A DNA stretch of 64,000 bases from an uncultured Ruminococcus sp. (GCA_902794395.1 CADBHB010000003.1:1-64000); one strand, 5' to 3'. Counted from the first letter of the stretch, positions 40,986 to 50,652 are shown. The notes: generated by a model not told the origin, from the sequence alone. A program made the numbers and translations.

Positions 40986-43577
40986 TTGGCTGAACTGTCA
41001 CCGATGATGAAGCAGTACTTTAAAATAAAGGAAGCTAACAAGGACTGTATCCTGTTTTACCGTCTGGGCGACTTTTATGAAATGTTCTACGACGACGCGA
41101 AAATAGCTTCCCGTGAGCTCGAGCTCACCCTAACCGGCAGGGACTGCGGTCAGGAGGAGCGCGCGCCAATGTGCGGCGTGCCCTTCCACAGCTGCGAGGG
41201 CTACATAGCCCGTCTGGTCGCAAAGGGCTACAAGGTGGCTATCTGCGAGCAGACCGAGGACCCCAAGGCGGCAAAGGGACTGGTCAAGCGCGACATCATC
41301 CGCGTCATCACCCCCGGCACCGTAATGGAGCAGAGCATGCTTGAGGAGGGCAAAAACAACTACATCTCCTGCATGTACTCCGTAAATAAGGTGATAGGGC
41401 TTTGCTTCTGCGATATTTCTACAGGAGAATTATACGCGACCGAGATAAGCGGCAAGGACTCATACAACATCCTCACCAACCAGCTTTCCTCCTACAGTCC
41501 CCGCGAAATACTGCTCGGCGGCGACATAGTGAAGTTCAAGGCGCTGCCCTCCTTCATCAAGACCGGACTTTCCGCGGGCGTTGAAATGCTTGAGGACGAA
41601 AAGTTCGAGCTGAAGCTCTGCTCGCAGACAGTGCTCGATCAATTCGGCGCTGAATACGACTCCGTTAAAGCTCAGCCCGCGCTGGTTTCCGCGGTGGGCG
41701 CGCTGATAAACTACCTCAAGCAGACCCAGATGTCGGGTCTGGAGCGCATAAGCCATCTGGAGCTGTACTCCGAGGCGCAGTACATGCGGCTGGACTTCAA
41801 CACCCAGCGCAACCTTGAATTGACCCGCACCATGCTCACCAAGGAAAAGCGCGGTTCGCTGCTGTGGGTCATCGACAAAACCAAGACCGCCATGGGCAAG
41901 CGCCTTTTGCGTTCGTGGCTTGAGCATCCGCTGATGAACGTGTCACGCATCAACAACCGTCAGGCGGCGGTGGAGGAGCTGGTAAACGACACGGTGCTGC
42001 GGCTGGAGCTCACGGATTCTCTCACCGGTATCTTCGACATCGAGCGCCTTATGACCAAAATAGTCTACGGCTCGGCAAACGCCCGCGACCTGCGCTCGCT
42101 TTGCTCCGCCATCCAAAACCTCCCGCGCCTTTCCGCCCTTATAGAGGACTGCCGATCCTCTCATTTGAAGAGGGTGCACCGCAGCATGGACCTGCTCGAG
42201 GACATCCATGAGCTGATCGACACGACGATAGTGGAAAACCCGCCGTTCACCATCCGCGAGGGCGGTATGATACAGCGCGGCTGCAACGCTGAGCTGGACG
42301 CGGTGGTTTCGGATATGACCGACTCCAAGGGCATCCTTGCCCGCATCGAGGCTGAGGAAAAGGAAAAGACCGGCATTCCCAAGCTGCGCGTCGGCTACAA
42401 TAAGGTTTTCGGTTACTACATAGAAGTCACAAATTCATATAAATCACAGGTGCCCGACACCTACATCCGCAAGCAGACGCTCACCAACTGTGAGCGCTAC
42501 ATCACGCCCGACCTAAAAGAGATCGAGTCACGCATCCTGGGCGCAAAGGACAGGAGCGTCGCGCTGGAATACGCCATCTTCGACTCTGTCCGCCTCAAGG
42601 TGGCGGAAAATCTGGAGCGTATACAAAAGACGGCAAAGGCTCTCGCCGCCCTGGATGTGCTCAACTCATTGGCGAACGTGGCAAGCGACAACCGCTATGT
42701 GCGCCCCGAGGTCGGTCAGTCAAGCGGCATCTTTATCAAGGATTCCCGCCATCCCGTGGTAGAGGCGCTTCTCAAGGACGCTCCCTTCGTGCCCAATGAC
42801 GTCAGCCTAGACAGCAAGGGGGACAGGGTAGCCATAATCACAGGTCCCAACATGGCGGGCAAATCCACCTATATGCGGCAGATCGCCCTTATCGTGCTGC
42901 TGGCGCAGATGGGCAGCTTTGTGCCCGCGTCCTCGGCGCGCATCGGCATCGTAGACAGCATCTTCACCCGCGTCGGCGCGTCCGACGACCTGGCGTCGGG
43001 TCAGTCCACCTTCATGGTTGAGATGAGCGAGGTCGCGCATATCGTGCGGTCGGCGACCGACAAAAGCCTGCTTATCCTCGACGAGATCGGCAGAGGTACC
43101 TCTACCTTCGACGGCATGAGCATCGCCCGAGCGGTGCTGGAGTTTTGCGCCGACAAAAAGAAGCTGGGCGCCAAGACCCTGTTTGCCACCCACTACCACG
43201 AGCTGACCGTGATGGAGCAGCTCCTCGACGGAGTAAAAAATTACAACATCGCCGTTAAAAAGCGCGGCGACGACATCACCTTCCTGCGGCGGATAGTTCC
43301 GGGCGGCGCCGACGACAGCTACGGCATCGAGGTCGCAAAGCTTGCAGGCGTGCCAAATTCCATAATAAACCGCGCCAAGGAGATACTTTGTGAGCTTGAG
43401 AGCGGCAAGGGCGAGGCGACGGGTGAGAGCAAGCCCCGCGAAGCGGAGGACATGCAGCTTTCGCTTATCTCCGCCGCGCAGAGTCCCGTGACAGAAAAGC
43501 TGAGGGACGTGGATCTCAACACACTCACACCGATAGAAGCGATGAATTTGCTTTATGAATTGAAAAACATGATATAA
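40986..43577 (+). CDS. mutS: DNA mismatch repair protein MutS
   Basis: 863 residues from TTG. MutS binds mismatches and recruits MutL. The mismatch-reading Phe-x-Glu lies in LGDFYEMFYDDA, followed by connector, lever and clamp domains (EGGMIQRGCNAELD, YIEVTNSYKSQVP). The ATPase has GPNMAGKSTYMRQ (Walker A), DEIGRGTSTFDGMS (Walker B) and FATHYHEL. The C-terminal dimerisation helix is intact. It starts 33 bases after the YlbF gene and precedes mutL by 35. Confidence 0.97.
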   Translation: MAELSPMMKQYFKIKEANKDCILFYRLGDFYEMFYDDAKIASRELELTLTGRDCGQEERAPMCGVPFHSCEGYIARLVAKGYKVAICEQTEDPKAAKGLVKRDIIRVITPGTVMEQSMLEEGKNNYISCMYSVNKVIGLCFCDISTGELYATEISGKDSYNILTNQLSSYSPREILLGGDIVKFKALPSFIKTGLSAGVEMLEDEKFELKLCSQTVLDQFGAEYDSVKAQPALVSAVGALINYLKQTQMSGLERISHLELYSEAQYMRLDFNTQRNLELTRTMLTKEKRGSLLWVIDKTKTAMGKRLLRSWLEHPLMNVSRINNRQAAVEELVNDTVLRLELTDSLTGIFDIERLMTKIVYGSANARDLRSLCSAIQNLPRLSALIEDCRSSHLKRVHRSMDLLEDIHELIDTTIVENPPFTIREGGMIQRGCNAELDAVVSDMTDSKGILARIEAEEKEKTGIPKLRVGYNKVFGYYIEVTNSYKSQVPDTYIRKQTLTNCERYITPDLKEIESRILGAKDRSVALEYAIFDSVRLKVAENLERIQKTAKALAALDVLNSLANVASDNRYVRPEVGQSSGIFIKDSRHPVVEALLKDAPFVPNDVSLDSKGDRVAIITGPNMAGKSTYMRQIALIVLLAQMGSFVPASSARIGIVDSIFTRVGASDDLASGQSTFMVEMSEVAHIVRSATDKSLLILDEIGRGTSTFDGMSIARAVLEFCADKKKLGAKTLFATHYHELTVMEQLLDGVKNYNIAVKKRGDDITFLRRIVPGGADDSYGIEVAKLAGVPNSIINRAKEILCELESGKGEATGESKPREAEDMQLSLISAAQSPVTEKLRDVDLNTLTPIEAMNLLYELKNMI

Positions 43578-43612
43578 ATTATTTCAAATAGATTTGAAAG
43601 GCAGGTGAGCGT

Positions 43613-45598
43613 ATGGGTGTTATAAATGTGCTGGACAGGCACGTCGCGGAATTGATCGCGGCAGGCGAGGTCGTTGAGCGACCCGCCTCGGTCATAAAAG
43701 AGCTGGTGGAAAACGCCGTCGACGCGGGCGCCGGACACATCACCGTCGAGATAAAAAACGGCGGCACCACCTTTATGCGCGTCACCGACGACGGCTGCGG
43801 CATCCAAAAGGATGACGTCAAGGTAGCCTTTCTGCGCCACGCCACCAGCAAGGTCAAAGAGGAGAACGATCTTGACAGAATATCGACCCTCGGCTTTCGC
43901 GGCGAAGCGCTGGCGTCAATATCAGCCGTGTCGCGCCTGCAGCTCATCACCAGAGCCGCCGGCGAGGACATCGGCTCCAACTACATCATAGAGGGCGGCG
44001 AGGAGGTCTCCTTTGACGAAGCGGGCTGTCCCGTGGGCACCACCTTTGTTGTCCGCGACCTGTTTTACAACATCCCCGCGCGCGCCAAGTTTTTGAAAAA
44101 GGACGTTTCCGAGGGCAACGCGGTGTCAAACATCATCGACAAAACCGCGCTTTCTCATCCCGAGGTCGCCTTTACATATATCCGCGACGGCAGGCAGGCG
44201 CTCAAAACCGCCGGCGACGGCAAGCTGCTTTCGGCGGTCTACGCGGTGTTCGGCAGGGATTTCGCCAACGGGTTGATACCCGTCGATTATAAGCTCGACT
44301 CCATAAAAGTCAGCGGCTATATCTCCAAGCCCGTTCACGCGCGTCCTAACCGCAACATGCAGAACTTTTTCATCAACGGAAGGTACGTAAAGTCACGCAC
44401 GGCTATGGCGGCGCTGGAGGAAGCCTTCAAGCACTCTGTCATGGTCGGCAAATTCCCCTCCTGCGTGCTTTCTTTGTCGCTGCCTTATGAGATGATAGAC
44501 GTCAACGTCCACCCGTCAAAAATCGAGGTGCGCTTCATCAACGAGCGGCCGGTGTTCGACGCGGTGTATCACGCGGTAAAAACCTCGTTGATGCAGTTTG
44601 ACACACAAAAGCAGATAACCTTCAAGAAGGACACGGCGTTCAACGACATCCGCAAATTCAGCCCCTTCCAAAACGCGGAGGTCATTCTCAACCATCCCTC
44701 CAAGCCTTCAGAGCCTGTTTTTGCCGAGCCGAAAAAGCCGGACGTTATCAGGGAGCTGGACTTAGACGTGCTCGAACGAGCCACGGCGTCGCCGCTCGAC
44801 AACAGCAGTGCAGCCGACGCCGCCGACCCGTTTTCCGTCTTTTCAAAGAGGGCGGTGCAGGCGGCAAAAAGGGAAGAGCGCTATAAGCCGCAGTCCTCGC
44901 CCGACTCAAAGCCGCTTTTTGTCAACACTCCGGCAAAAGCGCCATTCGGGGAAAAGCCCGCGGCAGAGCAGCCCTTAGCTCCTGCCGAGGCGGACGCCGA
45001 GCCCGCTCCGCTTATCTCGCCGCCCGAAAACGAGCTGCGCTACATAGGCGAGGCATTCGGCACCTACATTATAGTTGAACGCAACAAAAAAGAGCTTATG
45101 CTCATAGACAAGCACGCGGCGCATGAGCGGATCATTTACGAAAAGCTCAAGGCTGAAAAGGCGGGCGCCTCGGCGCAGCTGCTTTTGCAGCCCGTTACGG
45201 TTACCCTGGACAAGGCGGAGTACAACGCTGCCGTAAGGCATTTGGAGCTGTTTGAAGCCTGTTCCTTTGAGGTTGAGGACTTCGGCAACTCTACCGTTCT
45301 GGTGCGCAGCGCGCCGCAGTACATCGACGCGGCTGAAATAGAGGACTGTATCGCGGAGATGGCGGATCATATCGCGCAGGGAAAAAACGACATCTTCACT
45401 GAGAAGATGGACTGGTTTTATCACAACGTCGCCTGCCGCAGCGCTGTCAAGGCGGGCAACCAAAACTCCGCGCAGGAGCTGATCGAGATAGTAAAGACCC
45501 TCGAGGCAGACCCCGACATTCGCTATTGTCCGCACGGCAGACCCATAACGGTCGTGATGAAGAAAAGCGAAATCGAACGACAATTCGGCAGGGCGTGA
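43613..45598 (+). CDS. mutL: DNA mismatch repair protein MutL
   Basis: 661 residues. The GHKL ATPase half holds ELVENAVDAGA, DDGCGI, LGFRGEALASI and GTTFVVRDLFYNIPAR. A proline-rich linker (about 375-470) leads to the C-terminal endonuclease domain: DKHAAHERI (the usual DQHAxxER motif with Lys for Gln), ACRSAVKAGN and CPHGRPI. This domain nicks the new strand in bacteria without MutH. The miaA gene begins 4 bases after the stop. Confidence 0.96.
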   Translation: MGVINVLDRHVAELIAAGEVVERPASVIKELVENAVDAGAGHITVEIKNGGTTFMRVTDDGCGIQKDDVKVAFLRHATSKVKEENDLDRISTLGFRGEALASISAVSRLQLITRAAGEDIGSNYIIEGGEEVSFDEAGCPVGTTFVVRDLFYNIPARAKFLKKDVSEGNAVSNIIDKTALSHPEVAFTYIRDGRQALKTAGDGKLLSAVYAVFGRDFANGLIPVDYKLDSIKVSGYISKPVHARPNRNMQNFFINGRYVKSRTAMAALEEAFKHSVMVGKFPSCVLSLSLPYEMIDVNVHPSKIEVRFINERPVFDAVYHAVKTSLMQFDTQKQITFKKDTAFNDIRKFSPFQNAEVILNHPSKPSEPVFAEPKKPDVIRELDLDVLERATASPLDNSSAADAADPFSVFSKRAVQAAKREERYKPQSSPDSKPLFVNTPAKAPFGEKPAAEQPLAPAEADAEPAPLISPPENELRYIGEAFGTYIIVERNKKELMLIDKHAAHERIIYEKLKAEKAGASAQLLLQPVTVTLDKAEYNAAVRHLELFEACSFEVEDFGNSTVLVRSAPQYIDAAEIEDCIAEMADHIAQGKNDIFTEKMDWFYHNVACRSAVKAGNQNSAQELIEIVKTLEADPDIRYCPHGRPITVVMKKSEIERQFGRA

Positions 45599-45602
45599 TC
45601 GT

Positions 45603-46553
45603 TTGGAAAAGAAAATAAAACTTGTTTCGGTGGTCGGACCCACCGCCTCGGGCAAGACCTCACTTTCGGTGGAGCTGGCAAAGCGTTTCGACGGCGAGGT
45701 GGTCTCGGCGGACTCGATGCAGATATATCGGGGAATGACCATAGCCACCGCAAAGCCCACGGCTGAGGAGATGCAGGGCGTACCGCATCACATGATGGAC
45801 TTTCTACCGCCCGACAAAAGCTATTCCGTAGCCTGCTTCGTCAGCGACGCCAAGCGCTGCATACGGGACATCGACCGTCGCGGCAAGCTGCCCTTTTTGG
45901 TGGGCGGCACGGGACTGTATGTCGACTCGCTGCTAAATGACCTTAGCTTCTCGGGCGACACGCGCGACGAGGCGTTGTCCGAGCGGCTTAAGCAGGCTTA
46001 CCTTAAAGACGGCGCCGAGCCGCTGCTGCAGGAGCTTGAGAGCTTTGATCCCGAAACGGCGCGGCGGCTTCGCGGTGAGCCGAACCCCAAGCGCCTGATC
46101 CGGGCCATAGAGATATACAGGACCACGGGCGTCACCATCAGCGAGCAAAACCGACGCTCGCGCCCTTCGGAAAGCCCCTACAGCACTGTAAAGCTCGGCA
46201 TCAACTTCCGCGACCGCGAAAAGCTGTATGAGCGCATAAACCGCAGGGTAGACCTCATGCTGGAGCAGGGCTTGACGGAGGAGGCGGAAAAGGTCTTGTC
46301 CTCAAACCTCAGCTTTACCTCGGGAATGGCGATCGGCTACAAGGAGCTGGCGCCGTATTTCAGGGGCGAGGCGAAATTGGAAGACTGTATTGAAAAGCTG
46401 AAGCGCGAAACCAGGCGCTACGCCAAGCGGCAGCTAACGTGGTTTCGCCGTGACAAAGAGATCAATTGGCTGTATCCGGATGATTATACTTCTTTTGAAG
46501 AATTATTCGACACGGCTGTTCAGATAATAAACAAAGGACTGTTATATGGATAA
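45603..46553 (+). CDS. miaA: tRNA dimethylallyltransferase MiaA
   Basis: 316 residues from TTG. MiaA transfers the dimethylallyl group to A37 of tRNAs reading UNN codons, the step before MiaB. The P-loop is GPTASGKTSL, then SADSMQIYRGM, PHHMMDF, the VGGTGLYVDSLL strand, PNPKRLIRAIE and the SGMAIGYKEL segment. The end overlaps the start of the next gene by 8 bases. hfq, often next to miaA, is not here. Confidence 0.96.
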   Translation: MEKKIKLVSVVGPTASGKTSLSVELAKRFDGEVVSADSMQIYRGMTIATAKPTAEEMQGVPHHMMDFLPPDKSYSVACFVSDAKRCIRDIDRRGKLPFLVGGTGLYVDSLLNDLSFSGDTRDEALSERLKQAYLKDGAEPLLQELESFDPETARRLRGEPNPKRLIRAIEIYRTTGVTISEQNRRSRPSESPYSTVKLGINFRDREKLYERINRRVDLMLEQGLTEEAEKVLSSNLSFTSGMAIGYKELAPYFRGEAKLEDCIEKLKRETRRYAKRQLTWFRRDKEINWLYPDDYTSFEELFDTAVQIINKGLLYG

Positions 46554-47826
46554 ACTACTGTTTAAGCGAATACTGGTCGCGGCGCTGACAATTCTGGCGC
46601 TGGTTTATGTGACCTATCTGCTGATAAGCGCCAACTTTGACATGTATCCTACCGAAAACGCGGTGCTGACCACCGTCACCGACACCATCAGTACCGACGG
46701 CTTCATCATCCGCGAGGAGACCGTCATCAACGACGATTCCAACGGCATACTCTCGTACTCGGTTTCCAACGGCTCCGCGGTGGAAGCCAACAGCGAGATA
46801 GCCAAGGTGTTTTCCAACGAGTCGGACGCCGTAGCCAACAGCCGTGCGGACGCCCTTGACGAAAGGGTGCGCATGCTTCAGGAAAGCCAGAAGAGCAGCC
46901 TGATGGGCACGGTCAGCGTGGATGTAATAAACAACAACATCAAAAACAACCTCATAAGCTATCTTAACGACGTCAATAAATACGACGTCGGCACCGCAGG
47001 CTCGGACGCCGACAAGCTGCTCAACTCCATCAACCAGCGTCAGCTGCTCACGGGCAAGATAAGCAATTTCAACGCCCAGATCTCGCAGCTCAGCGCCGAG
47101 GCGGCGAGCCTGAGAGGATCCTCGGGCGCCAGCATCGGCACGGTAACAACGCCCAAGGCGGGCTATTTCACGGAGTTTTTGGACGGCTACGAAAACGCCT
47201 ACCCGTTTTCCGAGATAGATGTTATGACGCTGGACGATTATCACAATATCGGCAGCTCCTCAATTCCCTCGAACACCGCGGGCAAGGTGATCAGCAACGT
47301 CAACTGGTTCGTCGCCTGCGAGGTCACGGACGATCAGGCGTCCGCCATCTCCATCTACGACGGCGACATCACCGTGCTTCTCTCCGCGGCTTCCTCCGAC
47401 CCCATTCCCGCCACTCTGAGGCGCGTGCAGCGCAACAGCGGCGGCAACGCGCTGGTCATTTTGGAATGTGACTACATGGACAACCGTCTGCTTGAGGCGC
47501 GGTTCGAGTCGGTTGAGATAGGCATGGGCACCTACACGGGTCTGCGCGTAAGCAAGCGCGCCATCCATGACGACTACGTCACCCGCACCACCTACGACGA
47601 AAACGACAAGCCCCACAAGGAGCGCCAAAAGGTTCAGGGCGTGTATGTGCTTTACGGCAGCGAGGTCCAGTTCAAGCAGATCTCCATCCTCTATTCCACA
47701 AAGGACTATGTAATCTGCGACACCTCGCCCGACGACAAGGTGCTGTTTAACGGTGAAACGATTTCACTGTATGATAAAGTTATCGTAAAAGGAGACGACT
47801 TGTATGACGGAAAGGTTATTTCGTGA
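46546..47826 (+). CDS. Membrane-anchored HlyD-like protein at the head of the division cluster
   Basis: 426 residues. One N-terminal transmembrane helix (about residues 9-27) is followed by a large outside region with a lipoyl/barrel-sandwich-like start (GFIIREETVI...GILSYSVSNGSAVEANSEIAKVFS), a helical hairpin around 105-190 and a beta-barrel-like end (YVLYGSEVQFKQISILYSTKDYVI). This is the adaptor layout of HlyD/MFP proteins. No ABC or MFS partner is nearby. Overlaps of 8 and 23 bases bind it to miaA and yggS. A role in the envelope or division is inference from position. Confidence 0.72.
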   Translation: MDKLLFKRILVAALTILALVYVTYLLISANFDMYPTENAVLTTVTDTISTDGFIIREETVINDDSNGILSYSVSNGSAVEANSEIAKVFSNESDAVANSRADALDERVRMLQESQKSSLMGTVSVDVINNNIKNNLISYLNDVNKYDVGTAGSDADKLLNSINQRQLLTGKISNFNAQISQLSAEAASLRGSSGASIGTVTTPKAGYFTEFLDGYENAYPFSEIDVMTLDDYHNIGSSSIPSNTAGKVISNVNWFVACEVTDDQASAISIYDGDITVLLSAASSDPIPATLRRVQRNSGGNALVILECDYMDNRLLEARFESVEIGMGTYTGLRVSKRAIHDDYVTRTTYDENDKPHKERQKVQGVYVLYGSEVQFKQISILYSTKDYVICDTSPDDKVLFNGETISLYDKVIVKGDDLYDGKVIS

Positions 47827-48517
47827 CGTTGAATACAATTATAAGCTGATTAACGAGCGCATCGCCGAGGCGGCGGAAAAGTCCGGCAGAAGGCGTGAAG
47901 ACATCACCTTTCTGGCGGCTACCAAAACCGTAGACGCCGACACCATCAATCACGCTGTATCGCTGGGCTTGGATCACATCGGCGAAAACCGCGTGCAGGA
48001 GCTGCTCTCAAAATACGATAAGTATGACCTGGAGCACTGCTCGCTGCAATTCATCGGACATCTGCAATCAAACAAGGTGCGGCAGATAGTAGACAAGGTC
48101 GACCTTATCCAGTCCGTAGATTCCCTAAAGCTCGCCAAAGAGATCTCCGACCGCTCCCTCAAATGCGGCAAGACCACCGATATACTGGTTGAGGTGAACA
48201 TCGGCAGGGAAGAGAACAAGTCCGGCGTTTTTGAGGAAAACCTCGAGGAATTGCTGGTGCAGATAGCGGCTTTGCAGGGAATTTCGGTCAAAGGATTGAT
48301 GACGATACCCCCTATTTGTGAAAATAAACACAAAATTTCAAAATATTTTTATAATATGCACAAGTTATTTATTGACATTTTGGAAAAAAAATTAGATAAT
48401 GTAAGTATGACTATACTTTCCATGGGTATGTCTGCCGATTATTACGAGGCGATACTGGAAGGCGCGAATATGGTTAGGATCGGCTCTGCGCTGTTCGGCG
48501 CGAGAAACTATACATAA
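47804..48517 (+). CDS. YggS-family PLP homeostasis protein
   Basis: 237 residues, a single PLP-binding TIM barrel. The PLP lysine is Lys41 in FLAATKTV, followed by IGENRVQE, FIGHLQSNKVR, VNIGREENKSG and SMGMSADYYEAI. These proteins store and balance PLP and affect amino-acid pools. In Firmicutes it is ylmE, directly before sepF (ylmF), as here. The start lies 23 bases inside the preceding gene. The stretch at about 48310-48400 is notably AT-rich against its surroundings. Confidence 0.94.
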   Translation: MTERLFRDVEYNYKLINERIAEAAEKSGRRREDITFLAATKTVDADTINHAVSLGLDHIGENRVQELLSKYDKYDLEHCSLQFIGHLQSNKVRQIVDKVDLIQSVDSLKLAKEISDRSLKCGKTTDILVEVNIGREENKSGVFEENLEELLVQIAALQGISVKGLMTIPPICENKHKISKYFYNMHKLFIDILEKKLDNVSMTILSMGMSADYYEAILEGANMVRIGSALFGARNYT

Positions 48518-48534
48518 AACAGGAGGAAGAAACA

Positions 48535-49017
48535 ATGGCAGGAATAGTTGACAAGTTCAAACGTATGTGGGACGCTCCCGACGACGAGTATGAGTATGAT
48601 GAGTACGGCTACTCGGACGAGGGCGAAGACGATTACCAGGAGGCAGCTCCCCGCGAGAGAGAAAGAGACCGCGACCGCGACCGCGCTCCGGTGAGCAACA
48701 GCTCCAGAGGCAAGGTGGTCAACATCAACGCGACCGCAAAGCTCCAGGTAGGCATTTTCAAGCCCGAGCGCTTCGGCGAGGAGACCCGCTCCATAGCCGA
48801 CGAACTTATGAAGACCCACACCGTTGTGCTCAACCTTGAGGACACCAACAAGGATATGGCGAGAAGGATCCTCGACTTCCTCAGCGGCGTCGCCTATGCG
48901 AACGACGGCAAGATCAAGCGCGTTGCTACCAATACTTATATCATCATTCCCAGCAACGTAGATCTCACCGGCGACGACCTCTTGGACGAACTGGAAAACA
49001 GTGGCGTATACTTCTGA
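48535..49017 (+). CDS. sepF: Cell division protein SepF
   Basis: 160 residues. The N-terminal amphipathic helix (AGIVDKFKRMWDAPDDEYE) binds the membrane. A linker rich in Arg and Asp (RERERDRDRDRAP) follows, and the C-terminal DUF552 domain has PERFGEETRSIADELM, VVLNLEDTNKDMARRILDFLSG and ILDFLSGVAYANDG. SepF tethers FtsZ to the membrane in Gram-positive cells. It overlaps ylmH by 17 bases. ylmG, usually between sepF and ylmH, is missing. Confidence 0.95.
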   Translation: MAGIVDKFKRMWDAPDDEYEYDEYGYSDEGEDDYQEAAPRERERDRDRDRAPVSNSSRGKVVNINATAKLQVGIFKPERFGEETRSIADELMKTHTVVLNLEDTNKDMARRILDFLSGVAYANDGKIKRVATNTYIIIPSNVDLTGDDLLDELENSGVYF

Positions 49018-49747
49018 TAACGACAAACTGTTTTTCTCCAAGCTTGACGACGGTATATACCTTTGCGAAAAGCGGCAGAGGGCATATTTCTTCCCGTTTT
49101 TCACCGAGCGGGAGCAGGCGCTTGCCGAGGCGCATCTTCGCGCGGCAGGCGTTGAGAGCTACGCCTTCTTCGGCGGCTATGAGGACGCCGAGCGCAGGAT
49201 GCTGGGGCTGTTCTCCTATGAGGAGGAACCCTTTCCCGTCAAGGCGCTTCAGTTCTCCTTCCGCAACAGCGACAAGCTCAGCCACCGCGACTTCCTCGGC
49301 GCGCTGATGTCGCTGGGAGTCGAGCGCGAAACGGTCGGCGACATTCTGGTGGAGGACGGCAGGTGCGTTGTCTTTTTAAAGGCGGACATCTCGGACTATG
49401 CAGCATCGCAGATAAGCAAGGTGGGCAACACCGGCGTGACGGTTTCCGAAGCAGCGGCTTCCGATCTGCCAAAGGGCAGGGGATATGTTGAAAAGGAATA
49501 CACCCTGGCTTCTCTCAGGCTCGACGCGGCAGTGGCGGCGGTAACGGGACTTTCAAGGGAAAAAGCCAAGTCGCTTATCCTGTCGGGAAACGCGGCGCTA
49601 AATCATCTGGAGTGTCACAACATCAGTCGTACGGTTGGAGAAAAAGATGTATTGACCATCAGGGGCAAGGGGAAATTTGTAATCAACGGTGTTCTCGGGG
49701 AAACGAAAAAGCACCGTATCAGAATATCGATTATTCACTATAGATAA
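49001..49747 (+). CDS. ylmH: YlmH-type S4-domain RNA-binding protein
   Basis: 248 residues from a GTG inside the sepF end. The N-terminal two-thirds is the YlmH-specific fold (DFLGALMSLGVERETVGDILV), and the S4 domain lies at about 185-245 with LASLRLDAAVAAVTGLSREKAKSLILSGNAALNH. In Bacillus YlmH/RqcP assists ribosome-associated quality control, adding C-terminal alanine tails with RqcH. It sits between sepF and divIVA as usual. Confidence 0.92.
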   Translation: MAYTSDNDKLFFSKLDDGIYLCEKRQRAYFFPFFTEREQALAEAHLRAAGVESYAFFGGYEDAERRMLGLFSYEEEPFPVKALQFSFRNSDKLSHRDFLGALMSLGVERETVGDILVEDGRCVVFLKADISDYAASQISKVGNTGVTVSEAAASDLPKGRGYVEKEYTLASLRLDAAVAAVTGLSREKAKSLILSGNAALNHLECHNISRTVGEKDVLTIRGKGKFVINGVLGETKKHRIRISIIHYR

Positions 49748-49759
49748 GGAGTGTAAACA

Positions 49760-50449
49760 ATGCTTACGATCGACGAAATCAAAAATATCAGCTTCAGAAA
49801 AGCCACCCTCAGCGGCGGCTACAGAGCTGAGGATGTAGACGCGTTCATTGACGAAGTCATCGCTACATTTGAACAGCAGAAAAAAGAAAAAACCAATCTG
49901 GTACATAAAATCGACCGCCTGGCGACCCGTCTTGAGGAGTACAGAGAGGACGAGGAGACCGTGAGAAACGCGCTGCTCACTTCTCAGAAAATGTCGGACG
50001 CCTGCATAAGAGAGGCAAAGGAAAAGGCGGCTAAGATAATCAGAGAGGCAGAGGAGAAGGCTCAGACTCTGGTGTCGGAAGCCAACGCCATGACCGCTCT
50101 GGAAAAGGACAAGTATCTGCAATTGCAGTCGGACGCGGTAGAACTCAGAAACGAGCTTATCGAGCTGTACACCAAGCACATCCAGTCTATCGACGATCTG
50201 CCCACCTCCTCCGATGTGGCGCAGAGCAAGGAAGAGCTTGACAAAAAATATCCCACCACACCCGTTGCGCAGCCCTCGCCTCAGCCGGCGGCACAGCCCG
50301 CTCCCGCTCAGGCTCCCAAGGCAGCCAAGCCCGCAAAGCCCGCCGAGGCTCCCAAGGTGACCGACGCTACCACCAGAGTGGCAATCAAGCGCCCGGGCAA
50401 GTTCAATCACCTGAAATTCGGCGACAATTATGATGTTTCCGACGAATGA
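49760..50449 (+). CDS. divIVA: DivIVA-family cell division/polarity protein
   Basis: 229 residues. The N-terminal membrane-binding segment MLTIDEIKNISFRKATLSGGYRAEDVDAFIDEV is canonical DivIVA, followed by a long coiled coil (about 35-160) and a proline/alanine/lysine linker (TPVAQPSPQPAAQPAPAQ...) ending in a short basic tail (RVAIKRPGKFNHL). DivIVA marks curved membrane at poles and septa. It ends the division cluster and is followed by a structured leader before ileS. Confidence 0.94.
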   Translation: MLTIDEIKNISFRKATLSGGYRAEDVDAFIDEVIATFEQQKKEKTNLVHKIDRLATRLEEYREDEETVRNALLTSQKMSDACIREAKEKAAKIIREAEEKAQTLVSEANAMTALEKDKYLQLQSDAVELRNELIELYTKHIQSIDDLPTSSDVAQSKEELDKKYPTTPVAQPSPQPAAQPAPAQAPKAAKPAKPAEAPKVTDATTRVAIKRPGKFNHLKFGDNYDVSDE

Positions 50450-50652
50450 TACGCTGCGGCGTCGTTCGTAAGGCAGCGCCGCGGTGTTCGCGGCGCGACA
50501 CCCTATATATGTCGGGCGGCAGGCTGTGCGTCCGCGTTTAGCAGCGCGGGCTGAGTATCCCTGTGCCCGGCAAAGCTTTGACCGCGCGGCACGCGGTCTG
50601 AGCATGCGGTAATTCCGCGGTAATTTTGTAATTTATTGGAGAGAGCAAGTAT
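50450..50652 (+). promoter_or_regulatory. GC-rich structured leader upstream of ileS
   Basis: 203 bases with at least three hairpins: GCGCCGCG/CGCGGCGC (50476-50496), CGGGC/GCCCG (50547-50569) and GACCGCG/CGCGGTC (50580-50598), then a CCGCGG self-pairing segment. The first hairpin is preceded by AAGGCA, like the GGCAAYACCGC repeats. The T-box consensus was not found. No clear promoter or small ORF is visible. Confidence 0.45.

Noticed and set aside
48300-48420. AT-rich patch in yggS as a sign of transfer
   Set aside because: The reading frame and family motifs run through it without a break, so it is likely local composition only.
50590-50640. T-box riboswitch before ileS
   Set aside because: The T-box core sequence GGGTGGNACCGCG and a terminator/antiterminator pair were not found. 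A degenerate form is left as an open finding rather than a call.
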